Origin: Streptomyces brevispora
GTDB lineage: Bacteria; Actinomycetota; Actinomycetes; Streptomycetales; Streptomycetaceae
Direction: 5' to 3'
Assembly (NCBI RefSeq): GCF_007829885.1
Contig: NZ_VIWW01000001.1
Coordinates: forward strand, 3,162,001-3,226,000
DNA: 64,000 nt
The notes under the pieces were generated by a model, which did no database searches, had not been told where the DNA came from, and worked only from the letters and a program-made list of their open reading frames with translations. This document shows, piece after piece, positions 7,165 to 16,800 of the stretch (positions within the stretch are counted from its first letter, which is position 1; each line of letters starts with the position of its first letter). Both the position numbers and the translations under genes were made by a program.

Positions 7165-8252
7165 TGGGCGGGCAGGGCGTGCGGGACGAACTGTACGAGC
7201 GGCTCAGGGCGTACGAGGGGCGGTCGGCCGCCGTCGCCGGTATCGGCAAGGACCTGGTCAACGAGCCCATGATCCGCCACTGGTGCGAGGCCATGGGGGA
7301 TGCGAACCCGGCGTACGCCGGTCCCGGTGCCGTTGCCCCTCCGACCATGTTGCAGGCGTGGACGATGGGCGGTCTGTCGGGGCACACGGACCGGGGCGAG
7401 GCCTACGACGAGCTGTTCGGCCTGCTCGACGGGGCCGGGTACGCCTCGGTGGTCGCGACCGACTGCGAGCAGGAGTACCTGCGGCCACTGCGGCCCGGCG
7501 ACCGGATCACCTTCGACGCGGTGATCGAGGCGGTGTCGGAGCGGAAGACGACGAAGCTGGGGACGGGCTACTTCATCACCACACGCATGGACGTCCGCGC
7601 GCAGGACGAGCCGGCGGGGACGCACCGCTTCCGGATCCTCAAGTTCCGTCCGGCGGCGGCGAGTCCGGCAGGCGCGGGAGCGGGAGCGAGCGCTGGCGCG
7701 CTCGCGAGGACGGGCACGGGGAACGTGGTGAGGGTGGGGGCGAGGGCAGACGGGCGGGAGACACGGGGCAAGGAGGCGCTGGGCAGGGAGGCACAGCGCA
7801 TCGGTTCCGAGCTGCCCGGGGAGCAGCGGGGTCGCCGGATCCTGCGGCCCAGGCCGGTGATCAACCGGGACAACGCCGGATTCTGGAAGGGCATCGCCGC
7901 CCACCAGTTACTGATCCAGCGCTGTGGGGCATGCGGCACCCTGCGCTTCCCCTGGCTGCCCGGCTGCAATGCCTGCGGGTCGCCCGAGTGGGAGACGGCC
8001 GAGGCCTCGGGCGAGGGCACCGTGTTCTCGTACGTTGTGATGCATCACCCGCCCTTTCCCGCGTTCAGCGAGTCCGACGAGGCCGGGCCGTACGCGGTGG
8101 CGCTGATAGAGCTCGCCGAGGGCGTCCGGATGGTCAGCAACGTGATCGGGGTGCCGTACGACAAGGTGCGGGTGGGAATGCCGGTGCGGCTGGAATTCCT
8201 GCGTACGGACTCCGAGTTGGAACTGCCGGTCTTCCGGGGGAGTGAGGGCTGA
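7164..8252 (+). CDS. MaoC-like dehydratase fused to DUF35 zinc-ribbon/OB-fold domain (ChsH2-like)
   Basis: The 362-aa protein has an N-terminal hot-dog-fold dehydratase domain (residues about 1-160; MIRHWCEAMGDANPAY, GDRITFDAVIEAVSERKTTKLG). A low-complexity Ala/Gly/Arg linker (about 165-230) follows, then a DUF35 module with a zinc ribbon (CGACG then CNACGS) and an OB fold. This is the layout of ChsH2, which partners the MaoC subunit ChsH1 to hydrate a steroid-derived enoyl-CoA and whose DUF35 domain docks the aldolase Ltp2. ATG 7164 overlaps the previous stop. An alternative GTG at 7161 is out of frame. Confidence 0.8.
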   Translation: MGGQGVRDELYERLRAYEGRSAAVAGIGKDLVNEPMIRHWCEAMGDANPAYAGPGAVAPPTMLQAWTMGGLSGHTDRGEAYDELFGLLDGAGYASVVATDCEQEYLRPLRPGDRITFDAVIEAVSERKTTKLGTGYFITTRMDVRAQDEPAGTHRFRILKFRPAAASPAGAGAGASAGALARTGTGNVVRVGARADGRETRGKEALGREAQRIGSELPGEQRGRRILRPRPVINRDNAGFWKGIAAHQLLIQRCGACGTLRFPWLPGCNACGSPEWETAEASGEGTVFSYVVMHHPPFPAFSESDEAGPYAVALIELAEGVRMVSNVIGVPYDKVRVGMPVRLEFLRTDSELELPVFRGSEG

Positions 8253-8253
8253 C

Positions 8254-9336
8254 ATGGATTTCACACCCACTGAGGAGCAGGCCGCCGCGCAGGGGCTCGC
8301 TGGCCGGATCTTCGGGGATCTGTCGACGCACGTCCGTCTGGTCGCGGCCGGTACCGGCACGGACGCCGAGCTCTGGAAGGAACTCTGCGCGGCCGGACTG
8401 CCCGGAGCGGTCGAGGAGATCGGACTCCTGGGGCTGGTGCTCCTCCTGGAGGAACAGGGCAGGACGACCGCGCAGGTGCCCTTCGCGTCGAGCTGTGCGT
8501 ACGGGCTCCTCGCCGTCGCCGAACACGGTACGGACGAACAGCGCGAGCGGCTGCTGCCACAGTTCCGGGACGGTACGGCGGTGGCGACGGGCGCCTTCCC
8601 GGCGGGCGGCACCGTACAGGCGGATGCGGAGGCGGGATTGAGCGGCACGGTGCCGATGGTGCCGTGGCTGAGGGAGGCAACCCATGTCCTTGTCGCCGCT
8701 GCGGACCGGTCGTTGTGGATCGTGCGGACCGGGGGCGCCGGGGTACTGACCCAGCCGGTGGAAACCACGGCCCCGTGGTCGGCGGGACGGCTCGTGCTCT
8801 CCGGAGCACCTGCCGAACGGCTCGGTGAGGCACCTGGTGAGCAGCTTGGCGGGGCACCTGGTGAGCCGCTGGGTGGGGCGCAGGCGTACGAGAAGGTGCT
8901 GGCAATGGCCCGGACGGCGTTCGCGGGCCTGCAGGCGGGGGTGTGCGCCGGTTCGTTGGCCCGCGCTGTGGAACACACCAACACACGTGAGCAGTTCGGG
9001 CGCCCGCTCTCGACCAACCAGGGGGTGCTGCTGCGCGCCGCCGACGCCCATATGGACACCGAGGCGATACGCGTCACGGCGTACGAGGCCGCGTGGCTTC
9101 ACGACCGGGCGCTGCCCTGCGCGGCGCAGGCGCTGACCGCCGCGTGGTGGGCGTCCGAGGCGGGGAAGCGGGTCGTGCACGCGGCGCAGCACCTGCACGG
9201 AGGTACGGGCGCCGACCTCGACCACCCCGTGCACCGGCACTTCCTCTGGGGACGTCAGCTCGACGCCTATCTCGGCTGCGGCAGTGAAGTGCTTCAGGAA
9301 CTCGGTGGTCTGCTGGTGAAGGAGGGGTCGCGGTGA
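8254..9336 (+). CDS. Acyl-CoA dehydrogenase (ChsE2/FadE29-like subunit)
   Basis: This 360-aa member of the acyl-CoA dehydrogenase family starts MDFTPTEEQAAAQGLAGRIF. The C-terminal helical domain includes NTREQFGRPLSTNQGV and HLHGGTGADLDHPVHRHFLW, where catalytic and FAD-contact residues reside in this family. An internal run near residues 188-208 repeats LGEAPGEQLGGAPGEPLGGA, a small in-frame tandem repeat in a surface loop. It probably forms a heteromer with the 5989-7164 product. The next gene overlaps by GTGA. Confidence 0.82.
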   Translation: MDFTPTEEQAAAQGLAGRIFGDLSTHVRLVAAGTGTDAELWKELCAAGLPGAVEEIGLLGLVLLLEEQGRTTAQVPFASSCAYGLLAVAEHGTDEQRERLLPQFRDGTAVATGAFPAGGTVQADAEAGLSGTVPMVPWLREATHVLVAAADRSLWIVRTGGAGVLTQPVETTAPWSAGRLVLSGAPAERLGEAPGEQLGGAPGEPLGGAQAYEKVLAMARTAFAGLQAGVCAGSLARAVEHTNTREQFGRPLSTNQGVLLRAADAHMDTEAIRVTAYEAAWLHDRALPCAAQALTAAWWASEAGKRVVHAAQHLHGGTGADLDHPVHRHFLWGRQLDAYLGCGSEVLQELGGLLVKEGSR

Positions 9337-9728
9337 AGGTCGGCGAGGAACTGGCACCGCTGGAGATCGCGGTGACCCGCACCCTGATCGTGGCGGGCGC
9401 CGTCGCCTCCCGCGATTACCAGGACGTGCACCATGACGCGGAGCTGGCACGGGAGAAGGGCTCCCCGGACATCTTCATGAACATCCTGACGACCAATGGG
9501 CTGGTCGGACGCTACGTCACCGACCACTTCGGGTCATCGGCGGTGCTCAGAAAGGTCTCCATCAGGTTGGGTGTTCCGAACTACCCCGGAGACACGATGG
9601 TGTTGAGCGGCAAGGTGACCGCACTCGGCAACGACGGTTCGGTCGAGGTTTCGGTCGTCGGCGCCAACCGGCTGGGCAGACATGTCACCGGCACGGTGAC
9701 CATCAGCGTTCCGGAGGGATCCGCATGA
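9333..9728 (+). CDS. MaoC family dehydratase (ChsH1-like)
   Basis: The 131-aa single hot-dog protein contains the hydratase-type motif SRDYQDVHHDAELA, with the Asp/His pair typical of (R)-hydratases, and PGDTMVLSGKV. Its size and its place between the second acyl-CoA dehydrogenase and the thiolase match ChsH1, the catalytic subunit that pairs with ChsH2. GTG start coupled to the upstream stop; its own stop overlaps the next ATG as ATGA. Confidence 0.82.
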   Translation: MKVGEELAPLEIAVTRTLIVAGAVASRDYQDVHHDAELAREKGSPDIFMNILTTNGLVGRYVTDHFGSSAVLRKVSIRLGVPNYPGDTMVLSGKVTALGNDGSVEVSVVGANRLGRHVTGTVTISVPEGSA

Positions 9729-10891
9729 GCGTGCGCAGGGCCGATTCGCTCGGCGGACGGGCGGCCGTGGCCGGGATCGGGGCGACCGAGTTCTCCAAGA
9801 GCTCCGGACGCAGCGAACTCAAGCTGGCCGTCGAGGCCGTGCACGCGGCGCTCGACGACGCGGGGCTGAGCCCCGCCGATGTCGACGGACTGGTCACGTT
9901 CACCATGGACACCAGCCCCGAGATCACCGTCGCCCAGGCGGCCGGCATCGGTGAGCTGTCGTTCTTCTCCCGCATCCACTACGGCGGCGGGGCGGCCTGC
10001 GCCACCGTCCAGCAGGCGGCCCTCGCCGTCGCCTGCGGGGTGGCCGACGTGGTCGTCTGCTACCGCGCGTTCAACGAGAGGTCGGGGCGGCGTTTCGGCT
10101 CCGGGGTGCAGCAGCGGGAGCCCACGGCCGAGGGCGCGGCGCTCGGCTGGAACCTGCCCTTCGGGCTGCTCACCCCCGCCTCCTGGGTGGCCATGGCGGC
10201 CCAGCGGTATCTGCACACCTATGGGCTGACGCCGGAGGCCTTCGGCCATGTCGCGGTCACCGACCGGCGACACGCCGCGCGCAACCCGGCGGCGTACTTC
10301 TACGAGAAGCCGATCACCCTTGCCGAACATGCCGCGTCCCGCTGGATCGTCGAGCCGCTGCGGCTGCTCGACTGCTGTCAGGAGACCGACGGCGGACAGG
10401 CGATCGTCGTCACCAGTGCGGAACGGGCCAGGGACCTGCGGCAGCCGCCCGCGGTGATCGTCGCCGCGGCTCAGGGGGCCGGGCGGGCGCAGGAGCAGAT
10501 GACCAGCTTCTACCGTGACGGGCTGACCGGCCTGCCGGAGATGGATGTCGTCGCCCGCCAGCTCTGGCGGAGCTCCGGCCTCTCCCCCGCCGATATCGAC
10601 GTGGCGATCCTGTACGACCACTTCACCCCGTTCGTGCTGATGCAGCTGGAGGAGTTCGGTTTCTGCGGACCGGGTGAGGCCGCCGACTTCGTGGCAGCCG
10701 ACACCTTGCCGTTGAACACCCATGGTGGCCAGCTGGGGGAGGCATACCTGCACGGGATGAACGGCATCGCGGAGGCGGTCCGGCAGATCCGGGGCACTTC
10801 GGTGAACCAGATACCCGGGGCGGCCCGGTCCCTGGTCACGGCCGGTACGGGGGTGCCCACCTCGGGCCTTGTCCTGGGCCGGGCGGAGTGA
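9725..10891 (+). CDS. Thiolase-fold lipid-transfer protein (Ltp2-like aldolase)
   Basis: The 388-aa thiolase-superfamily protein begins with GRAAVAGIGATEFSK and contains AALDDAGLSPADVDGLVTF and a C-terminal NTHGGQLGEAYLHGMNGIAEAVRQIRG region. The catalytic Cys and His pattern of canonical thiolases is altered, as in the Ltp group. In the igr system Ltp2 is a retro-aldolase that removes propionyl-CoA from the steroid side chain while bound to the DUF35 domain of ChsH2. It is the last gene of the operon and is followed by a hairpin. Confidence 0.8.
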   Translation: MSVRRADSLGGRAAVAGIGATEFSKSSGRSELKLAVEAVHAALDDAGLSPADVDGLVTFTMDTSPEITVAQAAGIGELSFFSRIHYGGGAACATVQQAALAVACGVADVVVCYRAFNERSGRRFGSGVQQREPTAEGAALGWNLPFGLLTPASWVAMAAQRYLHTYGLTPEAFGHVAVTDRRHAARNPAAYFYEKPITLAEHAASRWIVEPLRLLDCCQETDGGQAIVVTSAERARDLRQPPAVIVAAAQGAGRAQEQMTSFYRDGLTGLPEMDVVARQLWRSSGLSPADIDVAILYDHFTPFVLMQLEEFGFCGPGEAADFVAADTLPLNTHGGQLGEAYLHGMNGIAEAVRQIRGTSVNQIPGAARSLVTAGTGVPTSGLVLGRAE

Positions 10892-10948
10892 GCGGGGCGG
10901 CCGGTCCACGGGGCGCGGGCGCCGGGGCGACCCTGAGCCCGGTGGTAC

Positions 10949-10982
10949 GGCCCCTCCACCTACAGGAGGTGGATGGGGGGCC
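10949..10982 (+). terminator. Hairpin terminator of the igr-like operon
   Basis: GGCCCCTCCACCT and AGGTGGATGGGGGGCC form an imperfect GC-rich stem with a 5-nt loop, 58 nt after the thiolase stop. No T run follows, as is common in Streptomyces. Confidence 0.6.
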
Positions 10983-11061
10983 GGTCCTACACCCTGAGGC
11001 GGACCCGGTTTCGGGACCTGGGGGCGATCCCCGGGGCGGCGCCCGCTCCTAGCGTGGAGGC

Positions 11062-11790
11062 ATGACCACGCCAGTCTGCACGGACACCTCCAGGGGAGCC
11101 GCTGTCACCGCCGGACGCGCGCCGCACACTCCGCATGCGCCGCTCGCCGGGCACCAGCCGCAGGTAACGACGAGCCCGCGCGCACCGCTCGCGTCGGTCG
11201 GGCAGGTCGGGCCGTACGCGGTGCCGCGCACACCGTCCACCGTGCGCACACCGGTCGCCGCGCGTACACCGTACGGCGCACGCGCTCCGTACGTCCCGTA
11301 CCCGTCGTTCACGTCGTTCGTGAAGGCCCGTGGGCCGGTGCTGTTGCGTGCGGCCCGCTCGCTCACCGCGAATCCCAGCGATGCCGAGGACCTGCTGCAG
11401 ACCGCCCTCACCAAGACCTATGTCGCCTGGGAGCGGATCGAGGACCACCGGGCTCTCGACGGCTACGTCCGCCGGGCTCTGCTGAACACCCGGACCTCGC
11501 AGTGGCGCAAGCGCAAGGTCGACGAGTTCGCCTGCGACGAGCTGCCCGAGCAGGAGACGGTTCCCGGGCCGGACCCCGCGGAGCAGCAGTCGCTGCACGA
11601 CGCCATGTGGCGGGCCGTGCTGAAACTCCCCGACCGCCAGCGGGCGATGGTCGTCCTGCGCTACTACGAGGACCTCAGCGAGGCACAGACGGCCGAGGTG
11701 CTCGGGGTGTCCATCGGTACGGTCAAGAGCGCCGTGTCCCGGGCGCTCGGCAAGCTGCGCCAGGACCCGGAGCTGACACCGGTCAGATGA
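11062..11790 (+). CDS. ECF sigma factor, SigE family, with long N-terminal extension
   Basis: The 242-aa protein has a Pro/Thr/Ala/Arg-rich extension of about 75 residues (RTPSTVRTPVAARTPYGA), then sigma region 2 (RAARSLTANPSDAEDLLQTALTKTYVAW) and region 4 (LPDRQRAMVVLRYYEDLSEAQTAEVLGVSIGTVKSAVSRAL). The sigma modules match the SigE family of Streptomyces ECF factors. The extension is low-complexity and could be a processed or regulatory segment, which is only an inference. No anti-sigma gene is adjacent. GTGGAGG 4 nt before the ATG supports the start. Confidence 0.85.
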   Translation: MTTPVCTDTSRGAAVTAGRAPHTPHAPLAGHQPQVTTSPRAPLASVGQVGPYAVPRTPSTVRTPVAARTPYGARAPYVPYPSFTSFVKARGPVLLRAARSLTANPSDAEDLLQTALTKTYVAWERIEDHRALDGYVRRALLNTRTSQWRKRKVDEFACDELPEQETVPGPDPAEQQSLHDAMWRAVLKLPDRQRAMVVLRYYEDLSEAQTAEVLGVSIGTVKSAVSRALGKLRQDPELTPVR

Positions 11791-11941
11791 GGCACCAGAC
11801 CGGTCATGGACGTGTACGTGGACATGAGCATGGTCCGGTCATGGGCATGGTCATGCCCATGGGGGAGGGCGGAGTTCGGCCATGGCGCACGGGTGGTGTG
11901 ATTTTGCTGGTCGGCACTGATTCGTACGTCCTGGAGTAGTG

Positions 11942-11959
11942 ACATACCGCTCGGTATGT
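11942..11959. promoter_or_regulatory. TetR-type operator upstream of the acyl-CoA synthetase gene
   Basis: ACATACCGCTCGGTATGT is a perfect 18-bp inverted repeat 53 nt before the GTG start. The pattern is a common TetR-family operator type in Streptomyces fatty-acid genes. The 11791-11941 stretch before it holds only repeated short GTCATG/GGCATG words. Confidence 0.6.
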
Positions 11960-12011
11960 GCGCAGAATCAGCGGAACCTTACTGCCGCGTAGCGCCCACC
12001 GGGAGGACGCC

Positions 12012-13661
12012 GTGCTCAGCACCATGCAGGACGTACCGCTGACTGTCACCCGCATCCTGCGCCATGGGATGACCATCCACGGGAAGTCGCAGGTCACGAC
12101 CTGGACCGGAGAGCCCGAGCCGCAGCGGCGCAGTTTCGCCGAGATCGGCCGGCGGGCCACCCAGCTCGCCCACGCCCTGCGGGACGAGCTCGGTATCGAC
12201 GGGGACCAGCGGGTGGCCACGCTGATGTGGAACAACGCCGAGCACGTGGAGGCCTACCTCGCCATCCCGTCCATGGGCGCCGTGCTCCACACGCTCAACC
12301 TCCGGCTCCCCGCCGAGCAGCTGGTCTGGATCGTCAAGCACGCCGACGACAGGGTTCTCATCGTCAATGGCTCCGTGCTCCCGCTCCTCGCACCGCTCCT
12401 CCCCCAGCTGACGTCGCTGGAGCACGTGGTCGTCTCGGGACCCGGCGACCGTTCCGTCCTCGACGGCGCGGTGCCTCGGGTGCACGACTACGAGGAGCTG
12501 ATCGCCGGCCGGGCCACCAGCTACGACTGGCCCGAGCTGGACGAACGTCAGGCCGCCGCCATGTGCTACACCTCCGGCACCACCGGGGAGCCCAAGGGCG
12601 TCGTCTACTCCCACCGTTCGATCTACCTGCACTCCATGCAGGTCAACATGTCCGAGTCGATGGGCCTGACCGACAAGGACACCACCCTGGTGGTCGTCCC
12701 CCAGTTTCATGTCAACGCCTGGGGTCTGCCGCACGCGACGTTCATGTCCGGCGTCAACATGCTGATGCCGGACCGCTTCCTGCAGCCCGCCCCGCTCGCC
12801 GACATGATCGAGCGGGAGAGGCCGAGCCACGCCGCCGCCGTCCCCACCATCTGGCAGGGGCTGCTGGCCGAGGTCACCGCCAATCCGCGCGACCTCACCT
12901 CCATGGCGCACGTCACCATCGGCGGCGCCGCCTGCCCGCCGTCCCTCATGGAGGCGTACGACAAGCTCGGCGTCCGCCTCTGTCACGCCTGGGGCATGAC
13001 GGAGACCTCGCCGCTCGGCACCATGGCCAACCCGCCCGCCGGACTGACCGAGGAGCAGGAGTGGCCCTACCGCATCACCCAGGGCCGTTTCCCGGCCGGC
13101 GTCGAGGCACGGCTGGTCGGACCCAGTGGCGAGCACCTTCCGTGGGACGGGAAGTCGGCCGGTGAGCTGGAGGTGCGCGGCTCCTGGATCGCCGGTGCGT
13201 ACTACGGCGGTGCGGACGGCCAGGTGCTGCGTCCCGAGGACAAGTTCAGCGAGGACGGCTGGCTGAAGACCGGCGACGTCGGGGTGATCAGCGACGACGG
13301 CTTCCTCACGCTCACCGACCGTGCCAAGGACGTCATCAAGTCCGGCGGGGAGTGGATTTCGAGTGTTGAACTCGAGAACGTGTTGATGGGGCACCCGGAT
13401 GTGGCCGAGGCGGCGGTCGTGGCCGTCCCGGACGACAGGTGGGGCGAGCGTCCGCTGGCGACAGTGGTTCTCAAGGACGGCTTGAGCCCCGACTACCAGG
13501 CGCTGAAGGCATTTCTCGCGGAGCAGGGCATCGCCAAGTGGCAGCTGCCGGAGCGCTGGTCGGTCATCGCGTCCGTACCGAAGACCAGCGTCGGGAAGTT
13601 CGACAAGAAGGTGATCCGCAAGCAGTACGCGGAGGGCGAGCTGGACATCACCCAGCTCTGA
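12012..13661 (+). CDS. Medium/long-chain fatty acyl-CoA synthetase (FadD type)
   Basis: The 549-aa AMP-forming ligase has the P-loop [36 protein letters not shown] and the hinge/C-terminal [21 protein letters not shown], with the catalytic Lys in [10 protein letters not shown]. It activates a fatty or steroid-derived acid with ATP and CoA. GTG 12012 is chosen because GGGAGGACGC lies just upstream; a longer open frame to 11958 runs through the operator. Proximity to the acyl-CoA dehydrogenase operon suggests a shared catabolic pathway, although a sigma gene lies between. Confidence 0.9.
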   Translation: MLSTMQDVPLTVTRILRHGMTIHGKSQVTTWTGEPEPQRRSFAEIGRRATQLAHALRDELGIDGDQRVATLMWNNAEHVEAYLAIPSMGAVLHTLNLRLPAEQLVWIVKHADDRVLIVNGSVLPLLAPLLPQLTSLEHVVVSGPGDRSVLDGAVPRVHDYEELIAGRATSYDWPELDERQAAAMCYTSGTTGEPKGVVYSHRSIYLHSMQVNMSESMGLTDKDTTLVVVPQFHVNAWGLPHATFMSGVNMLMPDRFLQPAPLADMIERERPSHAAAVPTIWQGLLAEVTANPRDLTSMAHVTIGGAACPPSLMEAYDKLGVRLCHAWGMTETSPLGTMANPPAGLTEEQEWPYRITQGRFPAGVEARLVGPSGEHLPWDGKSAGELEVRGSWIAGAYYGGADGQVLRPEDKFSEDGWLKTGDVGVISDDGFLTLTDRAKDVIKSGGEWISSVELENVLMGHPDVAEAAVVAVPDDRWGERPLATVVLKDGLSPDYQALKAFLAEQGIAKWQLPERWSVIASVPKTSVGKFDKKVIRKQYAEGELDITQL

Positions 13662-13709
13662 GGCGCCAGCCGCCAGCCGACAGCCGGCGGCGGCCGGGGA
13701 CAGGACAGG

Positions 13710-13747
13710 ACGAGGGCGGTACGGGATCTCTCCCGTACCGCCCTCGT
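13710..13747. terminator. Bidirectional terminator between fadD-type and PAS/kinase genes
   Basis: ACGAGGGCGGTACGGGA pairs perfectly over 17 bp with TCCCGTACCGCCCTCGT around a 4-nt loop. It serves two convergent genes. The following 13750-13800 holds short imperfect TCCGGTTCAG repeats. Confidence 0.9.
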
Positions 13748-13805
13748 CGTGATCGTCCAGTCCAGTCCGGTTCAGTCCGGTTCGGTGCCGTTCGGTCTGG
13801 TTCGT

Positions 13806-16800
13806 TCAGTTCGTGCCGATCTTCGCGAGCAGGTCGACGATGCGTGACTGCACCTCGTCGCTCGTCGAACGTTCCGCGAGGAAGAGCACGGTCTCGCCCG
13901 AACTCAGCTTCGGCAGGTCCGCCTGGGTCATGTCGGCCGAGGTGTAGACGACCAGCGGGGTGCGGTTCAGCTGGCCGTTGGCGCGCAGCCAGTCGACGAT
14001 TCCGGCCCGGCGGCGGCGTACCTGCATCAGGTCCATCACCACCAGGTTCGGCCGCATCCGGGTCGCGAGCGAGACCGCCTCGCTGTCGGTCGTGGCGCAG
14101 GCGACCTGCATGCCGCGACGCTCCAGCGTCTGCGTCAGCGCATACGCGATGTCCTCGTGCTCCTCGATCAGGAGGACCCGGGGCGGGTGCTGTTCGCTGT
14201 CGCGCGGGGCGAGTGCCTTCAGGAGTACGGCAGGGTCGGCGCCGTACGCCGCGTCGCGCGACGCCTGCCCCAGACCGGCCGTCACCAGTACCGGTACCTC
14301 GGCCGCCACCGCCGCCTGGCGCAGCGACTGAAGCGCCTTACGGGTGATGGGACCGGTCAGCGGGTCCACGAAGAGCGCGGCGGGGAACGCCGCGATCTGC
14401 GCGTCGACCTCCTCGCGCGAGTGCACGATCACCGGCCGGTAGCCGCGGTCGCTCAGCGCCTGCTGGGTGGAGACGTCGGGCGCCGGCCAGACGAGCAGCC
14501 GACGCGGGTTGTCCAGCGGCTCCGGCGGCAGCTCGTCGTCCACGGGCTGCGGGGAGGGGCGGTTGGCGACCTCGACCGCGCCACCGGGGCCGTCCAGCGG
14601 CTCCGGTCCCTCGGCGGCACCTTCGTCGGGTGCCCCGATGGCGTACGCGCGTCCTTCGGCCGCCGGAGCGGACAGCAGCTGCCCCGAGCCCGAGCCCTGC
14701 ACCGGGCCGCCTGTACCGCCGGGGCCGTTGCCGGGGCCGTGGGCGCCGGTGCCGGACCCGGGCTGCGGGCTCGTCGGCACAGGCGCTGCGGCGGCGGGCG
14801 TCGGCAGAGCGGTCGGGTCGGTCTGGTCGGTCGGCTCACTCTCGGGCGGTGCGGCGAGCTTGCGGCGCCGGCCGGCGCCGCCGCCGAGTGTCTGGTTCTG
14901 CTGGTGCGCGATGTGCTGGGCGAACGGCACACCCTGCCCGAGCGTCCGCACGCTGAACGCGCGCCCCTGCGTCGAGTCCGAAGACCCCTCGGGCGTGGGC
15001 ACCTCGGCGGGGAGTGGCTGCTTCCTCGCGCCCGGTCCGGGCACGAGGGTCCGCGGACGGGTCTCGTCGGGACCGGGAACGGGACCAGGACCAGGGAGGC
15101 CTACGGGGCCGTCGGGTCCCACAGAGCCAGGGGTGGCAGGGGTGCCAGGGGTGCTGCTGGGGTCATCGGCACGGCTGGAGCCGCGGGCGTTGCTGGTCAG
15201 GGCGGTGCCGGTGGTGTGCGTGGTGTGGCCTGCGCCGGGCCACTCCGCGTCGGCCTCGGGCGGCTCCCCGGCAGAACCGGTCGCCGTGGTCGGAGCCGCG
15301 GTCGGAGCCGCAGTCGGACTCTGGCCCTGCCTCTGGCCCGGACCCTGAGCCGGGGCGCCGTCCGGTGCCCAGCCGTTGTCCTGCTCCCAGCCACCGTTCG
15401 GCTCCCAGGGACCGGGCTGCGCGGGCGGTGTCGGCAGCCCGGACGGGGCAGCCTGCGCGGGCAGGGCGGAGGGAGCCGCGTCCGCGTGCCGGGCCCGGCG
15501 CCGCCCGGTCGGGAGCGGGTGGGCCTGCGGCGGGGTGTGGTCGTCGTCCGGCGCACCGGACACGGCGTCATGACGCCCCGGCAGCGAGGCGTCGGCCTCA
15601 GCGGCGGGCGGCATCTGAGCAGCGTCGGGCGGCAGCCGGTCGGCGGCGGCGGGCGGCAGGGCGAAGGGGACCCGGGGGCCCGTCGGTTCAGCCTGAGCGG
15701 CCCGGTCCTGTGCCGCGGAGAGCGTGCGCCGGGCCCGTCGCCCGGTCGGCTGCTGCCGCGCAGATGAGGGCGCGGATTCCGGAGCGGGCGCCGCCGAACC
15801 GGTCTCCTGAGCCGACTCCTGCGTCCGAGCGGCGTCGTCGAGCTCGGCGAAGGCCGCGGGATCCATGGTGTTCATGGGCTCCATGGCGCTCGCGGGCGGC
15901 ACGGCGCTCGCGAGCGGTGCGACGTTTGCGGACGGCATGGCGTTCGCGGGCGACGCGGCGGCGGGAAGGGCAAGCCGGCTCTGCCCGCCCTGATGTGCCC
16001 GGTGTCCGGCGGCCGGGACCGGTGTCGGCGCATCGGCCGGAACGCCCGCGGGCGGCACGGTCTGCCCGCGCTGCGGACGGCCTCCGCCCCCCTGAGCACC
16101 CTCGGCCGCCGTCACCACGGACCCCTCGGACGGGGCGGCGGCAGCGGGCAGCGCCAAGGCGTGCCCCGGTCCGTGCCGGCCGTCGGCGGCCTGAGCGCCG
16201 GTCTCCGCCGGGCTGGGCCGACCGCGCCTGCGCCCTGAGCCCTGCCGGGCCGGAATCGGTTCGTGCGGGTTCGGCCCGTCGTGCTCAACGGCAGCCGCGG
16301 CCGCGGACGGGTCCACTGACTCGGCAACGGTTTCGGCCGCAGGCTGCCTCCGGGCCCGCCGCCGCCCGGTCGGTTCGGCCGCCCCGGTGTCCCCGGTGGC
16401 CGCCCCGGGTGCGCCCGCACCCTCGGAACCGCCCACCGGGCTCTCCAGGAAGGCATCCGTGGAGGACCTGCGCGCCCGGCGCCGCCCCCCGCCGCCCTCA
16501 TGACCGCCCGCGACCCCGGGAGCCACCTCAGCCTGAGGCACCTGAGAGTCCTGAGGAACCTGAAAATCCTGAGGCACGTCAAGAGACATCGAAGCCCCAG
16601 GAGCAGGAGGAACCTCCGTAGCCATCGGAGTCCCCAGAACGTCCGGAACCCCGGGAACCTCAGGATTCTCAAGCCCCCCCGGCACCCCTGGCACGCCGGA
16701 CAGCCCCGGAACCTCCGGCGGCATCGGAGGCATCACAAGCCCCGAGCCCGCGCCCAGCGGTACTTCGAGCACATACGCGCTGCCGCTCATGCCGGGCATC

